From Streptomyces antibioticus (GTDB lineage Bacteria; Actinomycetota; Actinomycetes; Streptomycetales; Streptomycetaceae), in the NCBI RefSeq assembly GCF_001514065.1, contig NZ_KQ948422.1, forward strand, positions 434,001-498,000: a DNA stretch of 64,000 nt, written 5' to 3'. The notes under the pieces are model-generated. The model was not told the DNA's origin, made no database searches, and saw nothing but the letters and a program-made list of their open reading frames with translations. Positions 35,869-43,886 of this stretch are shown here, in pieces. The position numbers and the translations under genes are program-made. Numbering within the stretch: the stretch's first letter is position 1; each line of letters begins with the position of its first letter.

Positions 35869-36969
35869 ATGACCCGAAGCACGAACAGTGACAGAGCGTT
35901 CGCCGCCACCGACCGCCGTCTCTTCCTCAGGCGGGGACTCCAGTTGGGCGGTGCCGTGCTGCTCGGCGGCCCGCTGCTCGCCGCGTGCGGCGATTCCGAT
36001 TCGTCGTCCTCCACCTCTCCCACGTCCTCCGGTGACAAGAGTTTCGGTGAGCTCACGCTTCGGCTGTCCTGGATCAAGAACGTCGAGTTCGCGGGCAGCT
36101 ACATCGCGGACAGCAAGGGCTACTACACGGACGAGGGCTTCTCGAAGGTCACGCTGATAGGCGGCGGCCCGTCCGCGACCCCGATGGAGACGGACGTCGT
36201 CACCAAGAAGGCGCTCGTGGCGATCAGCGCCCCCGACATCACGGGCTCGGCCGTCGCCAAGGGCGCGCCCCTGAAGATCATCGGTGCGCAGTACCAGAAG
36301 AACCCGTTCTGCATCATGTCGATGGCCAAGGCCCCGATCACCAAGCCGGAGGACATGTACGGCAAGAAGATCGGAGTCCAGGCGGGCAACGAGTCCGTGT
36401 GGGCGGCCTACATCAAGGCGACCGGGCTCGACGAGTCCAAGATCACGAAGGTGCCGGTGCAGTTCGACCCGCTGCCCCTGACCCAGGGCACCGTGGACGG
36501 CTGGTTCTCCTTCGTGACGAACGAGCCGAACACCCTGCGTCTGAAGGGCTTCAAGGTCGCCACGATGCTGCTCGCCGACACCGGCTACCCGCTGGTCTCG
36601 GAGACGTACATCGTCCGCCAGGACACCATCGACAAGCAGCGCGAACTGCTCAAGGCGTTCCTGCGCGCGGAGATCAAGGGCTGGAAGGCGAACATCGCCG
36701 ACCCGGCGCTCGGCGCGAAGCTCGCGGCCGAGACGTACGGCAAGGGGCTCGGGCTGACGACCGAGGAGCAGACCCTCGAGGCCAAGGACGAGAACAAGCT
36801 CATCGTGAGCGCCGACACCAAGAAGAACGGTCTGTTCACGATCACGCCGGAGCTGGTCGAGGAGAACCTCAAGACGCTGAAGTACGGCGGCCTCGACCTC
36901 ACCGCCGACAAGCTCTTCGACCTCTCGATCATCGAAGAGGTCTACAAGGAGGACCCCAGCCTCATCTGA
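35869..36969 (+). CDS. NMT1/THI5-type ABC transporter substrate-binding lipoprotein
   Basis: A 366-residue secreted binding protein; ATG 35869 has GAAAGGA upstream. A twin-arginine-like start ([12 protein letters not shown]) leads to a lipobox LLAAC, so it is lipid-anchored outside. The NMT1 fold starts at about residue 55 ([78 protein letters not shown]). Relatives bind pyrimidine precursors, thiamine moieties, riboflavin or sulfonates. With a deaminase and Rieske enzyme next door, a nitrogen heterocycle is the best guess for the ligand. It is followed by an ATPase and two permeases. Confidence 0.9.
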   Translation: MTRSTNSDRAFAATDRRLFLRRGLQLGGAVLLGGPLLAACGDSDSSSSTSPTSSGDKSFGELTLRLSWIKNVEFAGSYIADSKGYYTDEGFSKVTLIGGGPSATPMETDVVTKKALVAISAPDITGSAVAKGAPLKIIGAQYQKNPFCIMSMAKAPITKPEDMYGKKIGVQAGNESVWAAYIKATGLDESKITKVPVQFDPLPLTQGTVDGWFSFVTNEPNTLRLKGFKVATMLLADTGYPLVSETYIVRQDTIDKQRELLKAFLRAEIKGWKANIADPALGAKLAAETYGKGLGLTTEEQTLEAKDENKLIVSADTKKNGLFTITPELVEENLKTLKYGGLDLTADKLFDLSIIEEVYKEDPSLI

Positions 36970-36978
36970 GGCGCCGGC

Positions 36979-37013
36979 GGTACCGGTGCGGCCCCGATCG
37001 GCCCGCCGGTACC
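36979..37013. terminator. GC-rich hairpin after the binding-protein gene
   Basis: GGTACCGG at 36979-36986 pairs with CCGGTACC at 37006-37013, with further partial pairing between GCGGCC and GGCCCGC inside. It lies between the binding-protein stop and the ATPase start. Such hairpins often stabilise the upstream transcript so the binding protein is made in excess over the membrane components. Confidence 0.45.
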
Positions 37014-37051
37014 GGCTTCCCACTACCCGCACCGCACCCAGAGGTCAACTG

Positions 37052-37954
37052 ATGAGTACCGCAGCAGCTGTTCCCGACGCCTCCGACGACCCCGGACAAG
37101 AGGCCGGCTCCGGCACTGGGCTGTCCCTGCGCGGGCTGAGCAAGGAGTTCAAGCTCGGCCGACAGCGCGTCCCCGCACTGGCCGGCGTCGACCTGGACAC
37201 GGCCGAGGGCCAGTTCCTCACCCTGCTCGGGCCGTCGGGCTGCGGCAAGTCGACCGTGCTGCGGATCCTCGCCGGTCTCGACAGCCCGACCTCCGGTACG
37301 GCGCTCGTGCACGGCGAGGAGCCGGAAGCGGCCCGGAAACGGCACCACTTGGGCATAGCCTTCCAGGACGCCGCACTGCTGCCGTGGCGCTCGGTCGCCG
37401 CCAACATCCGGCTCCCGCTGGAGATCAGCGGCATCAAGACCGACCCGGCAGCCATCGCCGACCTCATCAAGCTGGTCGGCCTCGAAGGCTTCGAGAAGGC
37501 CCGCCCCGCCCAGCTCTCCGGCGGCATGCGGCAGCGCGTCGCGATCGCCCGCTCGCTGGTCGTCGACCCCAAGGTGTTGCTGCTGGACGAGCCGTTCGGC
37601 GCGCTGGACGACATGACCCGCCAGCGGCTCAACCTCGAACTCCAGCGCATCTGGCAGGCCCGCGCGGTGACCACCCTGCTGGTCACGCACTCCATCAACG
37701 AGGCCGTGCTGCTCAGCGACACCGTCGCGGTCATGTCGCCCCGTCCGGGCCGGATCGTGGAGAAGGTCACCATCGACCTGCCCCGGCCGCGCACACCCGA
37801 GATGATGCGCTCGCCCGAATTCCACGCGTACGCCGACCAGTTGTCGGAACTCCTCTTCGGCCGCGCGGAGGCTCCCGCCGAGGCCGCCGAGTCCGCCGAG
37901 GCCACCGCCGATGCCGCCGAGTCCGCCCCCGAGCCCGCCGCGGAGGCGTCATGA
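37052..37954 (+). CDS. ABC importer ATPase (SsuB/TauB-like)
   Basis: A 300-residue ATPase with Walker [11 protein letters not shown]-loop [11 protein letters not shown], signature [15 protein letters not shown], Walker [15 protein letters not shown] and the H-loop [11 protein letters not shown]-terminal Ala/Glu-rich tail (about 275-300) is an addition to the usual length. It powers import of the compound bound by the preceding lipoprotein. ATG 37052 follows GAGG. Its stop overlaps the next gene by the ATGA type, so the importer genes are translationally coupled. Confidence 0.95.
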   Translation: MSTAAAVPDASDDPGQEAGSGTGLSLRGLSKEFKLGRQRVPALAGVDLDTAEGQFLTLLGPSGCGKSTVLRILAGLDSPTSGTALVHGEEPEAARKRHHLGIAFQDAALLPWRSVAANIRLPLEISGIKTDPAAIADLIKLVGLEGFEKARPAQLSGGMRQRVAIARSLVVDPKVLLLDEPFGALDDMTRQRLNLELQRIWQARAVTTLLVTHSINEAVLLSDTVAVMSPRPGRIVEKVTIDLPRPRTPEMMRSPEFHAYADQLSELLFGRAEAPAEAAESAEATADAAESAPEPAAEAS

Positions 37955-38730
37955 GCGCGCACCGCTCCGCCTGGGCCGGAGGGGCCCTCGGCATCGCCGC
38001 CCTGGTCGGGGTGTGGTCGCTGCTGTCCACCACGGTCGTCGGCACCGGGGACGGCGTGCCCACCCCCTGGGCGGTCGTGGCGAGCGTGTTCGACGACGGC
38101 TGGACCTTCTACAGCCCGCACGTCACCCAGACCGTGGGCGAGGCCCTGACCGGCTATCTGCTCGGCAACGCGCTGGCGCTGGGCCTGGCCGTGCTGGTCC
38201 TCCTCGTGCCCGTGCTGGAGCGGGTGATCACGCAGATCGCGGTGGCCTCGTACTGTCTGCCGATCGTCGCGGTCGGCCCGATCCTGTCCCTCGTCCTGGA
38301 CGGCGACAAGCCGATGGCGGCGATGGCCGGGCTGTCGGTCTTCTTCACCACCCTCATCGGCACCCTGCTCGGACTGCGCTCGGCCGACCCGGCCTCGCTG
38401 GACCTGGTACGCGCCTACGGCGGCGGCCGTTGGCAGCAACTGCTCCGGGTCCGCCTGATCGCCGCGCTGCCCAGCACCCTGGCCGCGCTCCGGATCGCCG
38501 GTCCTGCGGCACTGCTCGGCGCGATCATCGGCGAGTACCTCGGCCGCGTCGACAGCGGCCTCGGCATCGCCATGACCATCGCCCAGCAGCAGCTCGACGT
38601 GCCCCGCACCTGGGGCATCGCCCTGGTCTCGGGCGCGGTGGCAGGTGTCGCGTACGGCGCGGTCGGGCTGGTCGCCCGCTACGCCCTGCCGTGGTCGCGC
38701 ACGACGACAGTGGAAGGCGGAGGCGCATGA
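37951..38730 (+). CDS. ABC importer permease 1
   Basis: A 259-residue membrane protein with about six TM helices and the binding-protein-dependent permease EAA-like loop at [20 protein letters not shown], which contacts the ATPase. Related to SsuC/TauC permeases. The start ATG overlaps the ATPase stop (ATGA) and its own stop overlaps permease 2 in the same way. Two distinct permease genes imply a heterodimeric channel. Confidence 0.93.
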   Translation: MSAHRSAWAGGALGIAALVGVWSLLSTTVVGTGDGVPTPWAVVASVFDDGWTFYSPHVTQTVGEALTGYLLGNALALGLAVLVLLVPVLERVITQIAVASYCLPIVAVGPILSLVLDGDKPMAAMAGLSVFFTTLIGTLLGLRSADPASLDLVRAYGGGRWQQLLRVRLIAALPSTLAALRIAGPAALLGAIIGEYLGRVDSGLGIAMTIAQQQLDVPRTWGIALVSGAVAGVAYGAVGLVARYALPWSRTTTVEGGGA

Positions 38731-39566
38731 GCACCGTGACGGGGACACAGACGGGGAGGGCCCCGGCGCTGCGGTTCGCGGCGGGCGTGCTGCGCCCGCT
38801 GCTGAACGTGATCGTGACGATGGCGGCCGTCATCGTCCTCTGGATCGTCTTCCTGCAGGTCTACGACCTGGACCCGCTGGTGGCCAAGTCACCGGTCGAC
38901 ATCTTCCACTACCTGTTCACGGGCACGGACGCGGACGCCCACCGCTCACTGGTCTCCTCGGGCCTCGGCCGCACGCTGCTCGACGCCGGGTTCGGCTTCG
39001 TGGCCGGGTTGGTGGCGGCGGTCACGGTGGCAGTCGTCTTCGTCCTGTCCCGGAGCATCGAGCAGGCGCTGCTGCCCGTGGCGGTCGTCCTGCGGTCGGT
39101 ACCCCTGGTGGCGATGACCCCGCTCATCACCCTCGTCTTCGGGCGCGGTCTGATGGCCACCACCGTCATCAGCGGCCTGATCGTCTTCTTCCCCGCCCTG
39201 GTCACCATGGCCTTCGGCCTGCGCTCCGCGTCCCGCCAGGCGGCCGACCTGTGCCGCGCCTACGGCGCCGGTGACTGGACGGTCGCCCGCAAGGTCATGC
39301 TGCCCAGCGCGGTCCCCGCGTTCTTCGCCAGCGCCCGCGTCGGCGTGCCGGGAGCCCTGATCGGCGCACTGCTCGCCGAATGGCTCTCCACCGGACAAGG
39401 TCTCGGCTACGCCATGCTCAAGGACTCCTCCACCTTCGACTACGACCACCTCTGGGCGTCGGTCGCGGTCCTCACCGCGGTGTCCGCACTGGCGTACAAC
39501 ATCATCGCGGCCGTCGAGACCGTCGCCCTGGCCCGCTTCGCGCCCAACATCCGTCCGGGCACCTGA
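38727..39566 (+). CDS. ABC importer permease 2
   Basis: A 279-residue second permease of the same family: about six TM helices and the ATPase-contact loop GLRSASRQAADLCRAYGAGD followed by VARKVMLPSAVPAFF. An outside loop after TM1 (about residues 45-75) is longer than in permease 1. It forms the heterodimeric translocation pore with permease 1. ATGA overlap with the previous gene. The deaminase gene follows after 32 bp. Confidence 0.93.
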   Translation: MSTVTGTQTGRAPALRFAAGVLRPLLNVIVTMAAVIVLWIVFLQVYDLDPLVAKSPVDIFHYLFTGTDADAHRSLVSSGLGRTLLDAGFGFVAGLVAAVTVAVVFVLSRSIEQALLPVAVVLRSVPLVAMTPLITLVFGRGLMATTVISGLIVFFPALVTMAFGLRSASRQAADLCRAYGAGDWTVARKVMLPSAVPAFFASARVGVPGALIGALLAEWLSTGQGLGYAMLKDSSTFDYDHLWASVAVLTAVSALAYNIIAAVETVALARFAPNIRPGT

Positions 39567-39598
39567 CCCCGTCCCGCCTGCACCTGGAGCCCTGAGCC

Positions 39599-40213
39599 AT
39601 GGATGCCTCCGCCTTCGCCACCACGTTCGGCGCCCAACTCCCCCCATGGGTGCTGACCGAACTGGCCGACGCGCCCGAGACCCTGCCCACCGACGAGGAC
39701 CGGATCCGTCTCACCAACCGCCTCGCGGACCGCAACCACCGCGAGGACACCGGCGGCCCGTTCGCCGCCCTCGTCGTGGAGACGGAGACCGGTCGCCTCG
39801 TCTCGGCGGGAGTCAACCTCGTCCTGTCCTCAGGGCTCTCCTCCACCCACGCCGAGGTCGTCGCCGTCTCCCTCGCGCAGACCCGGCTGGGCGCGTGGGA
39901 CCTCGGCGCACCGGGCGGCCCCGATCTCGAACTGGTCGTCAACTGGCGTCCCTGCGCGATGTGTTACGGCGCCGCGATGTGGTCCGGCATCCGCCGCCTG
40001 GTCATCCCCGGAGAAGGCCCCGAACTGGAACAGCTCACCGGCTTCGACGAGGGCCCCATGCGCGAGGACTGGGCCGAGCAGTTCGAGCAGCGTGGCATCC
40101 AGGTCACGTCCGGCGTACTGCGCGACGAGGCGATCGCGGTCTTCCGTGCCTACGGCGAACGCGAGGACGCCGTCGTCTACAACGCACGCGGCGCCGTGAC
40201 GGCCACCTCGTAG
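39599..40213 (+). CDS. Cytidine-deaminase-fold nucleobase deaminase
   Basis: A 204-residue zinc hydrolase. HAE (His84, Glu86) in SSTHAEVVAVSLAQTRLG and PCAMC (Cys119, Cys122) in VVNWRPCAMCYGAAMWSG provide zinc and the catalytic Glu. The layout is closer to guanine deaminase/TadA-like enzymes than to free cytidine deaminases, and the C-terminal part (GFDEGPMREDWAEQFEQRGI) is typical of a group sitting beside ABC importers. It probably removes an exocyclic amino group from the imported heterocycle. It ends the rightward operon. Ring substrate inferred, not shown. Confidence 0.88.
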   Translation: MDASAFATTFGAQLPPWVLTELADAPETLPTDEDRIRLTNRLADRNHREDTGGPFAALVVETETGRLVSAGVNLVLSSGLSSTHAEVVAVSLAQTRLGAWDLGAPGGPDLELVVNWRPCAMCYGAAMWSGIRRLVIPGEGPELEQLTGFDEGPMREDWAEQFEQRGIQVTSGVLRDEAIAVFRAYGEREDAVVYNARGAVTATS

Positions 40214-40252
40214 CGGGCCCGGGTCGCGCCAGGTCCCAGCCCTTCAGCTGCC

Positions 40253-40729
40253 TCAGGCCGGGTGGGCGGCGGTCTCCACGATGAGCCCCTGAAGGAACGT
40301 GGCGATCGCGGCCTCGAAAGCCTCGGTGAAGGCCGGGTGCATGAACGCCGGACTCGCGTCGGCCTGGAAGGCGGCGAGCAGTGAGGGGGCGGGACGGCTG
40401 CGGGTCCACAGGGCGCCGACGAGGATGATGACCATGTGCGCGGCGCGGAGCGCCTGTTCGTCGTCGAGTTCGGGAAGCAGACCGTGGAGCTGCTCCCCGA
40501 GCCAGCGGATGGCGTCACGCGAGGCCCTCTTGTACCTGGTCGCGACGTCGACCGAGATGTTGTGCTCCAGGATCGCGTGTTGCACGCTCAGCAGTTCGCA
40601 CAGCATCGGGTGGGCGGCGAACGTGGCGGCCAGCCGCGCCGCGACCTGGCGTGCCCGCACCGGAGCCGGTGCAGACAGGTCGGCACACTCGGCGAACGTC
40701 TCGGCGGTCTCGGGTGAGCCTCAACGAAC
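40253..40729 (-). pseudogene. TetR-family regulator lacking its DNA-binding domain
   Basis: Read leftward, the frame gives an all-helical TetR ligand domain (VAARLAATFAAHPMLCELLS, VVIILVGALWTRSRPAPSLL-like stretch, AIATFLQGLIVETAAHPA). A stop codon precedes it near 40730, and only about ten recognisable TetR residues (ETAETFAECADL) stand before the first possible start GTG 40660. The N-terminal HTH of about 50 residues is absent. Either it is a truncation scar, or the short protein (135 residues) survives as a non-binding partner. It faces the deaminase gene convergently and could once have regulated the catabolic cluster. Confidence 0.6.
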
Positions 40730-40932
40730 TCAGTCGGCGCAACGGATCGGGGTCCCCCGCGTGGAATCACCCCTGCTCACAGTGCCGACCCTCTTCTGGA
40801 GGGACCTCGCAGGGGCGTGCGCACCCCGTATCCGGCTCCTCGGCGGACGACGCCGCGCGGTCATGCTTCCGCCACCACCGGCGTCGACACCGCCGCGCCG
40901 ACGCCCCTTAGCGGCAGACTGGCCAAGTGCTT

Positions 40933-40966
40933 ATCGAAAACGTACTGTCGAAAACACGTTTTCGAT
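40933..40966. promoter_or_regulatory. Overlapping inverted repeats, probable TetR operator
   Basis: The arms ATCGAAAACGT (40933-40943) and ACGTTTTCGAT (40956-40966) are exact complements around a 12-base spacer. A nested palindrome uses TCGAAAAC and GTTTTCGA around AC (40948-40965). The T/A content stands out from the GC-rich surroundings. It lies 57-90 bp upstream of the TetR start, so the regulator should bind here and control itself and the downstream reductases. Confidence 0.7.
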
Positions 40967-41022
40967 CCCTGCTGTCCAGACGGACGGTCATGGACCGGCG
41001 ACTGGGACGACGGGAAGCACTG

Positions 41023-41613
41023 ATGAGCAAGCAGGCACCGGCATCCAACCGGCGCAAGCGACTGACTGCGGAACGCGAGCGCGAGATCCTCGACGTCACC
41101 TTCGAGCTGGTCGCCGAGGTCGGCTACGAGCAGGCGACCGTGGACGAGGTAGCCAGACGGACCAAAGCGAGCACGGCCACGCTGTACCGGCAGTGGGAGA
41201 ACAAGCCCAAGCTCGTGATCACGGCGATGATGGCGCGCAAGTATCCGCCCCTGCCACACATCGACGCCGGAAGCCTTCGCGACGACCTGGTGGCGCTGGC
41301 CCGTCTGATGCCGGCGCCACACCCGAAGGGCGCCCCGACGCTGGGAATCTGGCAGGCGGTTGTGTCCGACCCCGCCCTCGCCCAGGCCCTGAAGGATGTC
41401 CTGTTCGCGCCCTACCTCGACGCGCTGCGGGCGATCCTGGCCCGGCACGTCGAGCGCGGAACGATCCGTCCCGACAATCCGGCCCTGGCGCACGCCGAGA
41501 TGTTCCTGATGGGCAGCGTCTTCGTGAAGAAGCTCTTCACCGGCACCGAGGCGGACGCCGACCAGCTCATCGCGGTGATGGACGCCCTGCTGCTGCCCGC
41601 GCTGACCAGCTAG
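41023..41613 (+). CDS. TetR-family repressor
   Basis: A 196-residue regulator. The HTH is at about residues 12-60 (EREREILDVTFELVAEVGYE, DEVARRTKASTATLYRQWEN), with a helical ligand domain after it (HIDAGSLRDDLVALARLMPA, FLMGSVFVKKLFTGTEAD). I chose ATG 41023 because the HTH begins at its usual position; upstream in-frame starts would add a basic stretch that overlaps the operator. It probably binds the inverted repeat at 40933-40966 and, with the SDR and MDR genes downstream, forms a regulator-plus-reductase unit. Inducer unknown. Confidence 0.88.
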   Translation: MSKQAPASNRRKRLTAEREREILDVTFELVAEVGYEQATVDEVARRTKASTATLYRQWENKPKLVITAMMARKYPPLPHIDAGSLRDDLVALARLMPAPHPKGAPTLGIWQAVVSDPALAQALKDVLFAPYLDALRAILARHVERGTIRPDNPALAHAEMFLMGSVFVKKLFTGTEADADQLIAVMDALLLPALTS

Positions 41614-41693
41614 CCGCAGATGACCCCTTCCTCATCCGGGCGGCATCCCCTTGGCCAGTCGGTACGAGGACGAGAAGACAAAGGAACTTGGCC

Positions 41694-42746
41694 ATGAGCA
41701 GCACTTCGACCGACACCGTCCTGGTCACTGGAGGCTCCGGATTCCTGGGCGGCCGTGTGATCGCCCAGGCGCTCGGGGAGGGCTACAAGGTCCGCACCAC
41801 GGTGCGAAACCTCAGCCGCGAGGCGCAGGTTCGCAGGGACTTGGAGGCCATGGGCGCGCACGCGGGTGACCGGCTCACTTTCGTGGAGGCGGACCTCACC
41901 GCGGACGGAGGGTGGGCCCAGGCGGTGGCGGACTGCCGCTACGTCCTGCACATCGCCTCCCCCTTCCCAGGCGGCGAGCCCGACCACGAGGACGACCTGA
42001 TCGTCCCGGCCCGAGAAGGCACGCTGCGCGTGCTGCGCGCCGCCCGCGACGCAGGCGTGGAACGCGTGGTGGCCACCTCCTCGTTCGCCGCCGTCGGCTA
42101 CGGAAGGCCCGCCACCGAACGGCCTTTCACCGAGAACGACTGGACCGACCCGGACAGCGACCTCCCCGCCTACATCAGGTCCAAGGCGCTGGCCGAACGA
42201 GCCGCCTGGGACTTCGTCGAGCGCGAGGGCAACGGCCTCCAGCTCGCCACCGTCGCCCCGGTCGGCATCTTCGGCCCCGTCGTCGGCAGCGACCACTCCT
42301 CCTCGATCGACATGATCATCGGCCTGTTCAGCGGCGCCATGCCGGGCACGCCCCGCCTGTACTTCGCGGTCGTCGATGTCCGGGACGCCGCCGACCTGCA
42401 CCTCGAGGCCATGACCGACCCCAGGGCAGCCGGCGAACGCTTCATCGCCGCCGCCGGCGACGCCGTCTCCCTGCACCGGATCGCACTCGCCATCCGCGAC
42501 CGCCTCGGCGACGCGGCCAGTGCCGTCCCGACCACCGAGCTTCCGGACGAGACGGTGCGCAAGGCCGCAGAGGCCAACCCGGCACTGCGGGGTGTGCTGT
42601 CCAACCTCGGCAAGGTCCGCCACGTCAGCAACGACAAGGCCCGTACCGTCCTCGACTGGAACCCCCGCAGCAGCGACGAAGCCGTCGTGGCCACCGCCGA
42701 AAGCCTCTTGGAGCTCGGCCTTCTGCCCACCGCGCAGCCCGCATAG
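41694..42746 (+). CDS. Extended SDR reductase, dihydroflavonol-4-reductase-like
   Basis: A 350-residue NAD(P)-dependent oxidoreductase: nucleotide-binding VLVTGGSGFLGGRVIAQALG, then VATSSFAAVGYG and the active-site Y-x3-K in AYIRSKALAERAAW. The layout matches the DFR/cinnamoyl-CoA reductase group that reduces aldehydes or ketones. ATG 41694 has AAGGA upstream. It follows the TetR gene by 80 bp and is probably derepressed by its ligand. The MDR enzyme comes 116 bp later, so carbonyl detoxification is a likely joint role. Confidence 0.9.
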   Translation: MSSTSTDTVLVTGGSGFLGGRVIAQALGEGYKVRTTVRNLSREAQVRRDLEAMGAHAGDRLTFVEADLTADGGWAQAVADCRYVLHIASPFPGGEPDHEDDLIVPAREGTLRVLRAARDAGVERVVATSSFAAVGYGRPATERPFTENDWTDPDSDLPAYIRSKALAERAAWDFVEREGNGLQLATVAPVGIFGPVVGSDHSSSIDMIIGLFSGAMPGTPRLYFAVVDVRDAADLHLEAMTDPRAAGERFIAAAGDAVSLHRIALAIRDRLGDAASAVPTTELPDETVRKAAEANPALRGVLSNLGKVRHVSNDKARTVLDWNPRSSDEAVVATAESLLELGLLPTAQPA

Positions 42747-42862
42747 ATGCAGGCGCGCATCCGGGCTCTTGCCTGCTCGACGGAGTCCCCGGCAGCCGAC
42801 GTGACGCCCCACCAGCTTTCAACGGCCTTACAGAGAACCGTGGACTTCCCGACGGAGGAAAC

Positions 42863-43765
42863 ATGCCCAAAGCGATCACGCTGACCGACTTCGGCGGTCC
42901 TGACGTGCTGCGATGGACTGAGGTCCCGCTTCCCCAGCCGAGCGAGGGGCAGATCAGGGTGAAGGTGAAAGCCGCGGGCGTCGGCCCGACCGACCTCGCC
43001 CTGCGCTCGGGCCGCCTCAAGGCCTTTTCGCTACGGCGGAACGCCGTACTCGGCTTCGAGGTGGCAGGCACTGTCGACGCAGTCGGGCCCGGAGTGAACG
43101 GAACGCAGATCGGCGAAGAAGTATCGGCACTGCTTTTCGACCTTGGTGGATACGCCGAATACGCGGTTGCCTCAATGTGGGTCACAAAGCCACCGTCCGT
43201 CCCGTGGGCGGCCGCAGCCTCTCTGCCCGCCTCGGCGGAGGCGGCAGCGGGGGTTCTGCGACAGCTGGCGGTGAAGACGGGCGACACACTGCTGGTGCTC
43301 GGTGGGGGCGGGGCTGTCGGCTTGATCGCAACCCAGCTGGCGGTCGCTCAGGGCATCAAAGTGGTGAGTGCCGTAGGCGAGCGGGACGACGCACTGGTCA
43401 CGTCCCTGGGTGCCACGCCCGTACGCTACGGCGCGAAGCTGGTGGACGCGGTCAGGCGTGTCGGAGCTGTCGGCTTCGCGTTCGACGCCGCTGGCAAGGG
43501 AATGCTGGCGGACGCGATCGCGTTGACCGGAGCCGCCGACCGGGTGATCACCTTGTCCGACCCCGCTGCGGCGGACTTCGGTGTCGCACTGTCACATCCC
43601 AGTCCTCAGCGGGCTCCTCACGCATTGAAGGACACCATGTCCATGTTGGCTCAGGGGCGGCTCAGGCTGCGGGAGTACAGAACCATGCACATGCAAGACG
43701 CCAACGAGGCGCACCGTCTGCTCGAAGGCGGTCAGGTGCACGAGCGGATCGTACTGACCCTCTGA
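42863..43765 (+). CDS. MDR-family NADPH:quinone/enal oxidoreductase
   Basis: A 300-residue zinc-independent reductase; ATG 42863 follows GGAGGAAAC. N-terminal GroES fold (KAITLTDFGGPDVLRWTEVP, KVKAAGVGPTDLALRSGRL) and Rossmann domain with LLVLGGGGAVGLIATQLAVA. No zinc-binding cysteines. It probably reduces alpha,beta-unsaturated carbonyls or quinones. It shares family and topology, but not close sequence, with the reductase at 9066-9995. Possible co-transcription with the TetR and SDR genes. Confidence 0.9.
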   Translation: MPKAITLTDFGGPDVLRWTEVPLPQPSEGQIRVKVKAAGVGPTDLALRSGRLKAFSLRRNAVLGFEVAGTVDAVGPGVNGTQIGEEVSALLFDLGGYAEYAVASMWVTKPPSVPWAAAASLPASAEAAAGVLRQLAVKTGDTLLVLGGGGAVGLIATQLAVAQGIKVVSAVGERDDALVTSLGATPVRYGAKLVDAVRRVGAVGFAFDAAGKGMLADAIALTGAADRVITLSDPAAADFGVALSHPSPQRAPHALKDTMSMLAQGRLRLREYRTMHMQDANEAHRLLEGGQVHERIVLTL

Positions 43766-43886
43766 CCCCGATTCCACGCACTGACGGTCTGGTCCTTCAG
43801 CGGCCGCAGCCGCGGAAGAAGCGGGACTCACGGCCGACGGATGATGGGTCCGCTGCTCTGCGCTGTCGGCGTTCCGCGGATCCGGA

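Noticed and set aside
34933-37032. Long leftward frame across the reductase and binding-protein genes
   Set aside because: Crosses several real genes on the other strand and has no domain.
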